A stretch of 13,863 bases of DNA, taken from Thiotrichales bacterium (GTDB lineage: Bacteria > Pseudomonadota > Gammaproteobacteria > Thiomicrospirales > Thiomicrospiraceae). The stretch lies in NCBI GenBank assembly GCA_014763835.1, contig JACXUQ010000012.1, positions 1-13,863 on the forward strand. The letters run 5' to 3'. The notes below the pieces were generated by a model. That model saw nothing but the letters and a program-made list of their open reading frames with translations. It was not told the DNA's origin and ran no database searches. Positions 7,420-13,825 of this stretch are shown here, piece by piece (position 1 is the first letter of the stretch; each line of letters starts with the position of its first letter). Position numbers and translations under genes: made by a program.

Positions 7420-7592
7420 GGGCGTTCTCCAAGGTTGTCGGCATCATCATCGTGCAGAGCTTCGGCCTCGCGCCAAGCTTGACGGTGCTGGACGATGGGC
7501 TGAATGAACAGTATCGCCATCACCAGTGCGCTGAAACCGAAGGCGCTCCACACATAAAAGGCGTAACCGCCCATATTCAGAAATTCAGTCAT
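7416..7592 (-). CDS. ccmD: CcmD, small membrane subunit of heme export/CcmE loading
   Basis: A 58-aa protein in the canonical ccmD slot between ccmC and ccmE. It starts MTEFLNMGGYAFYVWSAFG, has one membrane helix (about 11-33), then a charged tail (HRQAWREAEALHDDDAD). The GGYAFYVWSAFG pattern is typical of CcmD, which helps release holo-CcmE from CcmABC. The RBS is AAGGA, 7 bases before the ATG. It overlaps the end of ccmC by eight bases and shares ATGA with ccmE. Confidence 0.93.
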   Translation of the reverse strand: MTEFLNMGGYAFYVWSAFGFSALVMAILFIQPIVQHRQAWREAEALHDDDADNLGERP

Positions 7593-8388
7593 ATTGGTGT
7601 CCTTTATCCGCCACCCGGCCTGTTGAGTTTTTTGGAGCGGTTTTTGAAGCGTAAATGCGTTCTTTGACCCAGCCGTTGTGCAGGTCCTGCTCCAGCAGGT
7701 TGGCGCGCATTTTCAACAGCAGCGTCCAGCCGTAAAAGACTTTGAAGGCGGCGGCCATGAGCAGCAGCGGAATGAGCATATCGATATGAATCGAGGGGGT
7801 GTCGAACTTGCTGACGGTTGCGCCTTGATGCAAGGTGTTCCACCACACCACCGAGTAATGGATGATGGGGAGGTTGACTACGCCCACCAGTGTCAGCAGG
7901 CTCATGGCGCGGCCGGCGCTGCGGCGGTCTTCAATGGCGTTGTAGAGCGCGATGATTCCCAGATAGATAAATAGCAATATCAATTCGGAAGTGAGGCGGG
8001 CGTCCCATACCCACCACGCGCCCCACATGGGTTTGCCCCAGAGCGCGCCGGTGACCAAGGCAATCAACGCAAAACCCGCGCCGATCGGCGCGCTGGAGAG
8101 TATCATGATCTCCGCCATGCGTAGCCGCCACACCAGCGCCACCACGGCGCTGACGGCCATCGCAAAATAGACAAACATGGAGAGCCACGCCGCCGGGACA
8201 TGCACATACATAATGCGGAAAGAGTCGCCTTGCTGATAGTCGGCCGGAGCGTGCCACAGCCCCAGATAGAGGCCGGGCAGCAGGAGCAGCAAAAACAAGG
8301 CGCCGAGCCAGGGCAGGAGTCTGCCGGCAAACGGGTAAAACCACACGGGCGCGCCGAGGCGGTAAAACCATTTAAGCAGGGGAGACAT
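7585..8388 (-). CDS. ccmC: CcmC, heme handling and CcmE-loading membrane protein
   Basis: A six-helix inner-membrane protein that loads heme onto CcmE with CcmD. The WWD motif GKPMWGAWWVWDARLTSE spans 118-135, flanked by the heme-ligand candidates His63 (YVHVPAAW) and His187 (NTLHQG). From the ATG at 8388 it is 267 aa (E. coli 245). The excess is mostly a C-terminal tail including KNSTGRV (253-259), encoded by a short repeat shared with ccmF. An in-frame GTG at 8406 has a better RBS (AGGAAA, 5 bases upstream) than the ATG and would add six residues (VTEKRT); I kept the ATG because it aligns better with family N-termini. The open frame extends much further upstream only through ccmB. The end overlaps ccmD by eight bases. 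Confidence 0.93.
   Translation of the reverse strand: MSPLLKWFYRLGAPVWFYPFAGRLLPWLGALFLLLLLPGLYLGLWHAPADYQQGDSFRIMYVHVPAAWLSMFVYFAMAVSAVVALVWRLRMAEIMILSSAPIGAGFALIALVTGALWGKPMWGAWWVWDARLTSELILLFIYLGIIALYNAIEDRRSAGRAMSLLTLVGVVNLPIIHYSVVWWNTLHQGATVSKFDTPSIHIDMLIPLLLMAAAFKVFYGWTLLLKMRANLLEQDLHNGWVKERIYASKTAPKNSTGRVADKGHQYD
7613..7639 (-). repeat. 27-bp short repeat inside the ccmC 3' end
   Basis: It shares 25 of 27 bases with 5520-5546 in ccmF, in the same reading frame. Its core CACCCGGCCTGTTG (7612-7625) recurs exactly at 9940-9953 in the gap after the ComFB gene, again followed by a T-run. It encodes part of a C-terminal extension not found in E. coli CcmC. Confidence 0.8.
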
Positions 8389-8429
8389 TGTTCGCTTTTC
8401 AGTCACGGTGGTTTCCTGTGGGTGTTGGG

Positions 8430-9098
8430 CTATTGCGTGGCGCTTAACCGCAACGCGGCGGCAATGGCAAAGGGGGCGAGCACCAGGCTGAGAACCAGAA
8501 GCGCCGCCAAAATGTAGAGTTGGCCGGCGGCCGACCAGCCCTCTGCGGCAACCTGCACGGCGCTGGCGCCGAAAATCAGAATCGGGAGGTAAAACGGCAG
8601 CATCAGCAACGGCAGAAGCAGACTGTTTTTCTGCAGTCCGCTGGTTAGGGCGCTGCCGATGCCGCCAATAAAAATCAGCGCCGGCGTGCCGAGCAGCAGA
8701 CTGAGTAATAGGGTTGCTAATCCAGCCTCCGGAAGGTGCAATGCCAGCGCAAAAAACGGCGCCATTATCAGTAAAGGCAAGGCGGTGAGCAGCCAATGCG
8801 CCAGCAGCCGCGCCCATACAAAGCCGATCAGACTGTGGCGACTGAGAATCCACTGCTCAATCGTGCCGTCTTCCAAGTCGTCCTTGAAAAGCGCCGGCAT
8901 CGACAGTAAAGCGGCTAAAAGGGCGGCAATCCACAATACCCCCGGCGCGATTTGCGCAAGCTTCGCCTCGGAGCCCCCCATGGCTATCGGAAATAGCACC
9001 ACCACCATCGCAAAGAACAGCAGGTTTTGGTAGGATTCGCCGCGGCGACGCCAGGCTAGGCGCAAATCGCGTTGCATAAGGTGTAACAGACTGTGCAT
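8430..9098 (-). CDS. ccmB: CcmB, ABC transporter membrane subunit of the CcmABCD complex
   Basis: A 222-aa six-helix permease-like protein (E. coli 220 aa) that works with the ATPase CcmA to free holo-CcmE from CcmCD. Conserved family patterns include LFPIAMG, IAPGVLWIAALLA, LFKDDLEDGTIEQW, LAHWLLTALPLL and LLLGTPALIFIG, and the end PFAIAAALRLS. It starts 8 bases after the ccmA stop, and an AGGCGG site just upstream can act as RBS. It ends 41 bases before the chosen ccmC start (23 before the alternative GTG). Confidence 0.96.
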   Translation of the reverse strand: MHSLLHLMQRDLRLAWRRRGESYQNLLFFAMVVVLFPIAMGGSEAKLAQIAPGVLWIAALLAALLSMPALFKDDLEDGTIEQWILSRHSLIGFVWARLLAHWLLTALPLLIMAPFFALALHLPEAGLATLLLSLLLGTPALIFIGGIGSALTSGLQKNSLLLPLLMLPFYLPILIFGASAVQVAAEGWSAAGQLYILAALLVLSLVLAPFAIAAALRLSATQ

Positions 9099-9106
9099 GA
9101 GACCGC

Positions 9107-9706
9107 CTAAAGGGGGGTAAGTTGCAGGCGTTGCAAGGCAATGTCCAGCGGTTGGTGGGAGGTCATAATCAGCATGCCTCCTTGTTGCAGATGGTTGTTG
9201 ACCATCTCTTCAAACAGGCGGATACCAGCGACATCCAGCGCGGTTTGCGGTTCGTCGAGAATCCACAGGAGCGAGTCGCTCAAGAGCAGACTGGCCAGTG
9301 CCAGCCGCCGTTTCATGCCGGCGGAAAAAGTGTTAACGGCGTGATGGCGTCTTTTGTCCAGTTGCATAAAACGCAGCGCTTCAATCGGGCAATGCTGGTT
9401 GTGTCCGCACAGCAGGGCAAGCATCTCAAGATTTTCCAAGGCGCTTAGATCGTCTTTAAGTGGATTGTGATGGCCGAGCCAGCTAAGAGAGGATGGCGTA
9501 TGGTTTGCGATGGATTTGCCGTTGAGCAATAGAGTGCCGCTTTCAGGGCGACGCAGTCCGCACAGGGTTTTGAGCAAGGTGGTCTTGCCCACGCCGTTGG
9601 GGCCTTCAATCAATATAGCGTTACCTGGGTTAAGCGAGAAGGAAACCGGTTGGAAAAGCGGTCTGCTTTGGCGCGTACAACTTAATTCTGAGGCTTGAAA
9701 AAGCAT
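9107..9706 (-). CDS. ccmA: CcmA, ATPase subunit of the CcmABCD complex
   Basis: A 199-aa cytoplasmic ABC ATPase (E. coli 207 aa). Walker A is GPNGVGKTT (35-43), the signature is the divergent FSAGMKRRLALA near 127-138, Walker B is LLWILDEP (146-153), the D-loop is TALD, and the switch His is in MTSHQPL. CcmA commonly has this altered signature. It powers the heme-chaperone release cycle with CcmB. It is the first gene of the ccm operon and follows a 272-bp gap. The RBS is weak (AAGAG about 12 bases upstream), but the N-terminus MLFQASELSC aligns well with CcmA proteins, so the start is credible. Confidence 0.95.
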   Translation of the reverse strand: MLFQASELSCTRQSRPLFQPVSFSLNPGNAILIEGPNGVGKTTLLKTLCGLRRPESGTLLLNGKSIANHTPSSLSWLGHHNPLKDDLSALENLEMLALLCGHNQHCPIEALRFMQLDKRRHHAVNTFSAGMKRRLALASLLLSDSLLWILDEPQTALDVAGIRLFEEMVNNHLQQGGMLIMTSHQPLDIALQRLQLTPL

Positions 9707-9752
9707 TGAAACGGCTAACTCTTGAGAGGATTCTTATTTTCTTTGGGGTGAG

Positions 9753-9781
9753 AGTTTAGCAGATATGCGAATAGGGAGAAA
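9753..9781 (-). promoter_or_regulatory. ccmA: possible ccm operon promoter
   Basis: On the minus strand an extended -10 (TG-C-TAAACT, box 9753-9758) lies about 47 bases upstream of ccmA, with a poor -35 (TTTCTC) 17 bases further up. It is the best pair seen in the gap, but weak. Confidence 0.25.
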
Positions 9782-9925
9782 TAAGCAGACGTTAAAACCG
9801 TTTATTAACGGGGGTGATATTTTTTATATGGGATTAGTGAAATTTATTGGCGAGGTATGTTTATTTTATGGATGTCATGCCTAGATGGCACCATCGGCTT
9901 TAGCAAGCGGTTTTTGCTAACCAAT

Positions 9926-9959
9926 CCAAGACCGGGCGACACCCGGCCTGTTGGTTTTT
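9926..9959 (+). repeat. GC-rich hairpin with a plus-strand T-run, related to the ccmC/ccmF repeat
   Basis: CCAA, then CCGGG-CGACA-CCCGG, then TTGG and TTTTT. In plus orientation it looks like an intrinsic terminator, but no plus-strand gene leads into it. The right half (CACCCGGCCTGTTG, 9940-9953) is identical to part of the repeat in ccmC. It is therefore more likely a dispersed repeat copy, possibly also blocking antisense transcription. Confidence 0.5.
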
Positions 9960-9978
9960 ATTGTACATGTTTTTACAC

Positions 9979-10251
9979 TCACTCTTCGTTGAGGTGATCG
10001 AGCTTCTTTATCCTTAAGTAGGCGGAATGTACCGCTCGTCTTACGCGTTCTTCGGTTTCCATGTGTTCCTGGCCCGACATATAGAAAGACATGTCGATAT
10101 CATAACGGATATAGCGGGCAGGAAGATGGTTCAATGCAATGCAGGCCATATCGGCAAGTTGCTCACTGTTTAAATCCCTTTCGGTGTAGTTTTCGGCAAT
10201 TTCGTTGAATACCAGGCGATCATAGTAATTGTGGACGGAATCAAACTCCAT
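9979..10251 (-). CDS. ComFB-family small protein
   Basis: A 90-aa soluble protein with the features of the late competence protein ComFB family: an N-terminal helix (VHNYYDRLVFNEIAENY) followed by the core MACIALNHLPARYIRYD (around 35-51), then a helical C-terminus rich in charged residues. No signal peptide or membrane segment is seen. The start at 10251 is set by AGGAG 6 bases upstream; the open frame extends further only across the purD terminator and into purD. Cyanobacterial ComFB-family proteins have been reported to bind cyclic dinucleotides, so a signalling role is possible, but nothing here proves it. The Cys-rich part of some homologues is absent. It stands alone between the purine and ccm units. 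Confidence 0.82.
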   Translation of the reverse strand: MEFDSVHNYYDRLVFNEIAENYTERDLNSEQLADMACIALNHLPARYIRYDIDMSFYMSGQEHMETEERVRRAVHSAYLRIKKLDHLNEE

Positions 10252-10279
10252 AATAAACTCCTGTATTGAGTGAGGTTTC

Positions 10280-10285
10280 ACTATA
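10280..10285 (-). promoter_or_regulatory. -10-like box of the ComFB gene
   Basis: TATAGT on the minus strand, 28 bases upstream of the start and just past the purD terminator. The spaced -35 position is only a T-run, so this is tentative. It would give a 5' leader of roughly 20 bases containing the AGGAG site. Confidence 0.35.
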
Positions 10286-10301
10286 CATAAATTCCGGGCA
10301 C

Positions 10302-10336
10302 AAAAAAAGCACCCGGCAAAGGCTTTGCGCGGGTGC
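10302..10336 (-). terminator. strong intrinsic terminator after purD
   Basis: A long hairpin with outer stem GCACCCG/CGGGTGC and inner stem GCAAA/TTTGC, followed by seven T on the minus strand. It ends the purH-purD unit and insulates the ComFB gene. Confidence 0.95.
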
Positions 10337-10345
10337 TTATAATAA

Positions 10346-10365
10346 AAAACAAGCTGACTTGTTTT
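10346..10365 (-). terminator. first, AT-rich hairpin terminator after purD
   Basis: A perfect 8-bp stem AAAACAAG/CTTGTTTT with a 4-base loop, the T-run continuing beyond it. It starts 10 bases after the purD stop, ahead of the stronger GC-rich terminator, so termination here is in tandem. Confidence 0.6.
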
Positions 10366-10375
10366 AACGCAACAA

Positions 10376-11668
10376 TCAGGCCTTTTCGCGGCTGACGGCG
10401 CGATGGCCGATATCGGTGCGGTAATAGACCTCATCCCACTGCACTTTGGCCACGCCTTCATAGGCGCGCTTCTGTGCCGCAGTGACGTTATCACCCAATG
10501 CGGTGACACACAAGACGCGACCGCCAGAAGTGATGACTTCGCCTTGATCGTTCAGCTTGGTACCGGCATGGAAAACCTTCAGGTCGTCGGCATTGACGTT
10601 ATCCAAACCGGAAATGACATCGCCTTTGCGGTAGTCGTCGGCTGGATAGCCGCCGGCGGCCATGACCACGCCTAATGCAGCACGTTCATCCCAGTTGGCA
10701 GTGACTGTGTCCAGTTTGCCATCCACAGCAGCTAGGCAGAGTTCCACCAAATCGGATTGCAGGCGCATCATAATCGGCTGGGTTTCAGGGTCGCCGAAAC
10801 GGCAGTTGAATTCCAATACTTTTGGCGCGCCGCTCGGATCAATCATCACGCCGGCATACAAAAAGCCGGTATAAGGCAGACCGTCTTTCGCCATGCCGTC
10901 CACCGTCGGGCGGATGACTTCGCGCATAATGCGGTCGTGGATTTCAGGTGTGACGACGGGTGCTGGGGTATAAGCTCCCATACCGCCGGTGTTAGGGCCC
11001 GTATCGCCATTATTGCGTGCTTTGTGGTCTTGTGAGGTAGCCATCGGCAGAATGTTTTTGCCGTCAGCCATAACGATAAAGCTCGCCTCTTCGCCAACCA
11101 AAAACTCTTCGATGACCACGCGTGCGCCCGCATCGCCGAATTTATTGCCGGCCAGCATGTCTTTGACCGCGTCGATCGCTTCCTGGTTGGTGTCGGCCAG
11201 AATCACGCCTTTACCCGCCGCTAGACCGTCCGCTTTAACGACGATCGGTGCGCCCATTTTCTCGATATAAGCCACGGCCGGTTCGATCTCAGTGAACACA
11301 GAATAGGCTGCGGTCGGAATGTTGTGACGAGCCAAAAAGTCTTTGGAGAAGGCTTTTGAGCCTTCCAGTTGGGCTGCATCCTTGTCCGGGCCGAAACACT
11401 TCAATCCGGCCGCTTTGAATGCATTGACCACACCCAATACCAGCGGGACTTCAGGGCCGACGATGGTGATTTCAATCTGGTTGTCCTTGGCGAACTTCAC
11501 CAGGCCGTCCAGGTCGTTCACTGCGATATTGACGTTTTCAAGATTTGCTTCAATCGCGGTACCGGCATTGCCAGGCGCTACAAAAACCTGAGAAACCTTC
11601 GGCGATTGTGCCGCTTTCCAAGCCAAAGCGTGCTCGCGCCCGCCACTACCAATAATTAATACTTTCAT
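10376..11668 (-). CDS. purD: PurD, phosphoribosylamine-glycine ligase (GAR synthetase)
   Basis: Second step of purine synthesis: joins phosphoribosylamine and glycine using ATP. It is 430 aa, against about 429 in E. coli. The N-terminal domain starts MKVLIIGSGGREHALAWK. The ATP-grasp region includes VVKADGLAAGKGVI and EEASFIVMADGK, followed by DHKARNNGDTGPNTGGMGAY, GFLYAGVMI and EFNCRFGDPETQ (metal-binding residues). The C-terminus has VMAAGGYPADYRKG-like and SGGRVLCVTALG segments. The ATG has AAGGA 7 bases upstream, and this RBS lies immediately beyond the left inverted repeat of the GxxExxY cassette (which begins at 11684). So purD keeps its own translation signal while depending on upstream transcription from purH. 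Confidence 0.97.
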   Translation of the reverse strand: MKVLIIGSGGREHALAWKAAQSPKVSQVFVAPGNAGTAIEANLENVNIAVNDLDGLVKFAKDNQIEITIVGPEVPLVLGVVNAFKAAGLKCFGPDKDAAQLEGSKAFSKDFLARHNIPTAAYSVFTEIEPAVAYIEKMGAPIVVKADGLAAGKGVILADTNQEAIDAVKDMLAGNKFGDAGARVVIEEFLVGEEASFIVMADGKNILPMATSQDHKARNNGDTGPNTGGMGAYTPAPVVTPEIHDRIMREVIRPTVDGMAKDGLPYTGFLYAGVMIDPSGAPKVLEFNCRFGDPETQPIMMRLQSDLVELCLAAVDGKLDTVTANWDERAALGVVMAAGGYPADDYRKGDVISGLDNVNADDLKVFHAGTKLNDQGEVITSGGRVLCVTALGDNVTAAQKRAYEGVAKVQWDEVYYRTDIGHRAVSREKA

Positions 11669-11683
11669 TTTTCAATCCTTTTT

Positions 11684-11714
11684 AACCACGAAGAACACGA
11701 GGAGCACGAAGTTG
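11684..11714 (+). repeat. left 31-bp inverted repeat of the GxxExxY cassette
   Basis: It starts AACCACGAAG and ends CACGAAGTTG. It matches 26 of 31 bases of the reverse complement of 12086-12116. Inside it are three 9-base units of the form ACGAAGNNC / ACGAGGAGC / ACGAAGTTG. The end lies four bases from the purD RBS. Confidence 0.85.
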
Positions 11715-11716
11715 CA

Positions 11717-12088
11717 TTAGAGAACAAAGCGTTTGATGCCATTTTTCAACAATAAGCTGTTGAAATTAATGAGTAAGCCCGTCTTAATATTTGCTAATTT
11801 CATGTAGGTAAGCAGTTGTGCTTCATGCAATTTATGGAACTTTTCAACCGATTTGAGTTCTACAATGAGTTGATTATTGATGAGTAAATCCACTCTGAAG
11901 CCATTATCAATGGCAGTGCCTTTATAGACGACCGGAAGTGCATATTGAGTTTGATGAATAATGCCCGCGTTCGCCAATTCTAATGACAGGCATTTTTCAT
12001 AGGTTGACTCTAACAGTCCAGAACCGAGTTGGCGATGCACTTCTATCGCAAAGCCGATGACTTGTGATGAAAGTTTATCAAACTCCAA
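11717..12088 (-). CDS. GxxExxY-family protein (PD-(D/E)XK nuclease-like fold)
   Basis: A 123-aa protein carrying the family signature GLLESTY (24-30), after VHRQLGSG. A nuclease-like core follows: FRVDLLINNQLIVELKSVE holds the D...ExK residues of the PD-(D/E)XK superfamily. Its molecular role is not established, and I do not assign one. There is no ATG: the frame is open upstream only to a TAA inside the flanking repeat, and the start must be the TTG at 12088, with AAGGA 7 bases upstream, both in the right inverted repeat. It lies between purH and purD on the same strand, inside imperfect 31-bp inverted repeats. It is more AT-rich than its neighbours, which fits acquisition by transfer. Confidence 0.88.
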   Translation of the reverse strand: MEFDKLSSQVIGFAIEVHRQLGSGLLESTYEKCLSLELANAGIIHQTQYALPVVYKGTAIDNGFRVDLLINNQLIVELKSVEKFHKLHEAQLLTYMKLANIKTGLLINFNSLLLKNGIKRFVL

Positions 12089-12116
12089 CTTCGTGTCCTT
12101 TGTGCTCTTCGTGGTT
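12086..12116 (-). repeat. right 31-bp inverted repeat, carrying the RBS and start of the GxxExxY gene
   Basis: Read on the minus strand it starts AACCACGAAGAGC and ends CACGAAGTTG. It is the partner of 11684-11714 (five mismatches in 31). Its middle unit supplies the Shine-Dalgarno AAGGA and its last TTG is the start codon. Confidence 0.85.
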
Positions 12117-12154
12117 TATAAAAGCAGCACCATCAATTAAGCAGAAAGCCATTT

Positions 12155-13720
12155 TTAGTGGCGGAAATGGCGCATTCCTGTAAACACCATTGCAATTCCA
12201 TGCTCGTTCGCTGCGTCGATCACTTCCTGATCACGCATTGATCCGCCCGGATGAATCACCGCGGTGATACCTGCCGCCGCTGCCGCATCGATACCGTCGC
12301 GGAACGGGAAGAAAGCATCGGATGCCATGACCGAACCCGGCACTTCCAAGCCTTCGTCAGCGGCTTTGATGCCGGCGATTTTGGCAGAGTACACGCGGCT
12401 CATCTGGCCGGCGCCTACACCGATGGTCATGCCGTCTTTCACGTAAACGATCGCGTTAGATTTAACGTATTTAGCCACTTTCCAGGCAAACATCAGGTCT
12501 TGCATCTCTTTTTCAGTCGGCGCACGTTTAGACACCACTTTCAGGTCTTCCATCGCTACTGAACCCAAATCACGGTCTTGAACCAACAGGCCGCCGGTCA
12601 CACGCTTGTAATCGTAAGCCGCTTGTTGACCGTTGAATTCACCGCACGCCAGCAAACGGACGTTTTGCTTGGCAGCCACCACCGCTTTGGCTTCTGGGGA
12701 AACAGTCGGAGCAATAATGACCTCAACGAACTGACGATCAACGATGGCTTTAGCGGTTTCAGCGTCCAATTCGCGGTTGAAGGCGATAATACCGCCAAAC
12801 GCAGAAGTTGGGTCGGTTTTGTATGCGCGGTCGTAGGCTTCAAACTGGTTGGCACCGATCGCCACACCGCAAGGGTTTGCATGTTTAACGATGACACAGG
12901 CGGTTTCGTCGAAGGTTTTGACCAGTTCCAAGGCGGCGTCGGTATCGGCGATATTGTTGAAAGACAGTTCTTTACCCTGAATCTGGGTGGCTGTAGAAAT
13001 CGACGCTTCGCTCGGATTGCGCTCAGTATAGAAGGCAGCCGCCTGATGCGGGTTCTCGCCGTAACGCATTGACTGCTTCTTCACAAATTGCGTGTTGAAG
13101 GTGCGTGGGAAGTTGTCACCGGCTTCGGTGTTGAACATTTTGCCGAAGTAGTTGGAGATGGCACCGTCGTAACGTGCCGTTTGTTCGAATGTCTTGATCG
13201 CCAAGTCGAAACGGGTCGCATAAGACAGTTGAACATCGTTGGCTTTCAACTCTTCCAAAATGCGGCTGTAATCAGCCGGATCGGTCACTACGGCCACGTC
13301 GTTGTGGTTTTTGGCAGCAGAACGCAACATGGTCGGACCGCCGATATCGATGTTCTCGATGGCGTCTTCCAGACAGCAGTTTGGATTGGCAACAGTCGCT
13401 TCAAACGGGTACAGGTTGACCACCACCATGTCGATGGCCTCGATGCCGTGTTCCGCCATGACCGCATCATCTTTGCCGCGGCGTCCCAACAGGCCGCCGT
13501 GAATTTTAGGGTGAAGCGTTTTAACACGTCCGTCCATCATTTCCGGGAAACCGGTATATTCGGACACTTCAGTCACAGGCAGACCGGCTTCTGACAGCAC
13601 CTTGTAAGTACCGCCGGTGGACAGGATGGCGACATTCATGGCGGAAAGGGCTTGTGCAAATTCGAGGATGCCGGTTTTATCCGAAACGCTGATCAGCGCG
13701 CGGCGAACGGGTTTCATCAT
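12155..13720 (-). CDS. purH: PurH, bifunctional AICAR transformylase / IMP cyclohydrolase
   Basis: Last two steps of purine synthesis: formylation of AICAR with 10-formyl-THF, then ring closure to IMP. It is 521 aa (E. coli 529). The N-terminal IMP cyclohydrolase (MGS-like) domain holds STGGT (34-38), GRVKTLHPKIHGG (64-76) and NIDIGGPTMLRSAAKNH. The transformylase domain holds RYGENPHQ, VKHANPCGVAIG, DPTSAFGGIIAFN, SNAIVY and ASDAFFPFRDGID, and the end is GMRHFRH. I chose the ATG at 13720, the first of two adjacent ATG codons, because GGAG lies 9 bases upstream and the following PVRRALISVSDKTG aligns with E. coli; the open frame runs back to a GTG in AT-rich repeat sequence with no homology. 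It heads the purH-GxxExxY-purD unit. Confidence 0.97.
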   Translation of the reverse strand: MMKPVRRALISVSDKTGILEFAQALSAMNVAILSTGGTYKVLSEAGLPVTEVSEYTGFPEMMDGRVKTLHPKIHGGLLGRRGKDDAVMAEHGIEAIDMVVVNLYPFEATVANPNCCLEDAIENIDIGGPTMLRSAAKNHNDVAVVTDPADYSRILEELKANDVQLSYATRFDLAIKTFEQTARYDGAISNYFGKMFNTEAGDNFPRTFNTQFVKKQSMRYGENPHQAAAFYTERNPSEASISTATQIQGKELSFNNIADTDAALELVKTFDETACVIVKHANPCGVAIGANQFEAYDRAYKTDPTSAFGGIIAFNRELDAETAKAIVDRQFVEVIIAPTVSPEAKAVVAAKQNVRLLACGEFNGQQAAYDYKRVTGGLLVQDRDLGSVAMEDLKVVSKRAPTEKEMQDLMFAWKVAKYVKSNAIVYVKDGMTIGVGAGQMSRVYSAKIAGIKAADEGLEVPGSVMASDAFFPFRDGIDAAAAAGITAVIHPGGSMRDQEVIDAANEHGIAMVFTGMRHFRH

Positions 13721-13743
13721 GTTAAATTTCTCCAAAATAAAGC

Positions 13744-13767
13744 TAAAACTAAAAAATAAAACTAAAA
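13744..13767 (-). repeat. 11-bp direct repeat in the purH leader
   Basis: The plus-strand sequence TAAAACTAAAA occurs twice (13744-13754 and 13757-13767), 13 bases apart, in the AT-rich stretch between purH and the 59-bp repeat. No clear -35/-10 pair for purH was found here; the promoter may lie further up, inside or beyond the repeat. Confidence 0.6.
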
Positions 13768-13825
13768 GAGAGCTTTGCACGAGATGGCTACACGAATAAA
13801 AATGGTTAAAAATAGCCTGATTTTT
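13767..13825 (-). repeat. 59-bp perfect inverted repeat, right copy
   Basis: The exact reverse complement of 41-99. It lies 47 bases upstream of the purH start, so it replaces or forms part of the normal purH upstream region. Its inner end reads AGAGAGCTTTGCACGAG on the plus strand. The sequence beyond it (13826-13863) differs from that beyond the left copy. Confidence 0.93.

Larger units (their letters stand above)
9707..9978. other. 272-bp gap between the ComFB gene and ccmA, with several hairpins
   Basis: No gene is seen. It holds a CCGTT/AACGG hairpin (9798-9811), a 7-bp-stem hairpin TTAGCAA/TTGCTAA (9900-9920) and a GC-rich hairpin (9926-9954). The ccm promoter should be in the ccmA-proximal half. 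No clean T-run terminator for the ComFB gene is seen on the minus strand. Confidence 0.6.

Noticed and set aside
8389..8853. N-terminal extension of the ccmC frame upstream into ccmB
   Set aside because: The extension overlaps well-conserved ccmB coding sequence in another frame and does not resemble CcmC. Only the GTG at 8406 is a serious alternative start.
10252..10509. Upstream extension of the ComFB-family frame into purD
   Set aside because: It crosses both purD terminators and purD itself; the strong AGGAG and family alignment place the start at 10251.
13721..13780. 20-residue hydrophobic N-terminal extension of PurH from a GTG at 13780
   Set aside because: It is encoded by AT-rich leader and repeat sequence, has no match to PurH N-termini, and bypasses the well-placed GGAG before 13720.
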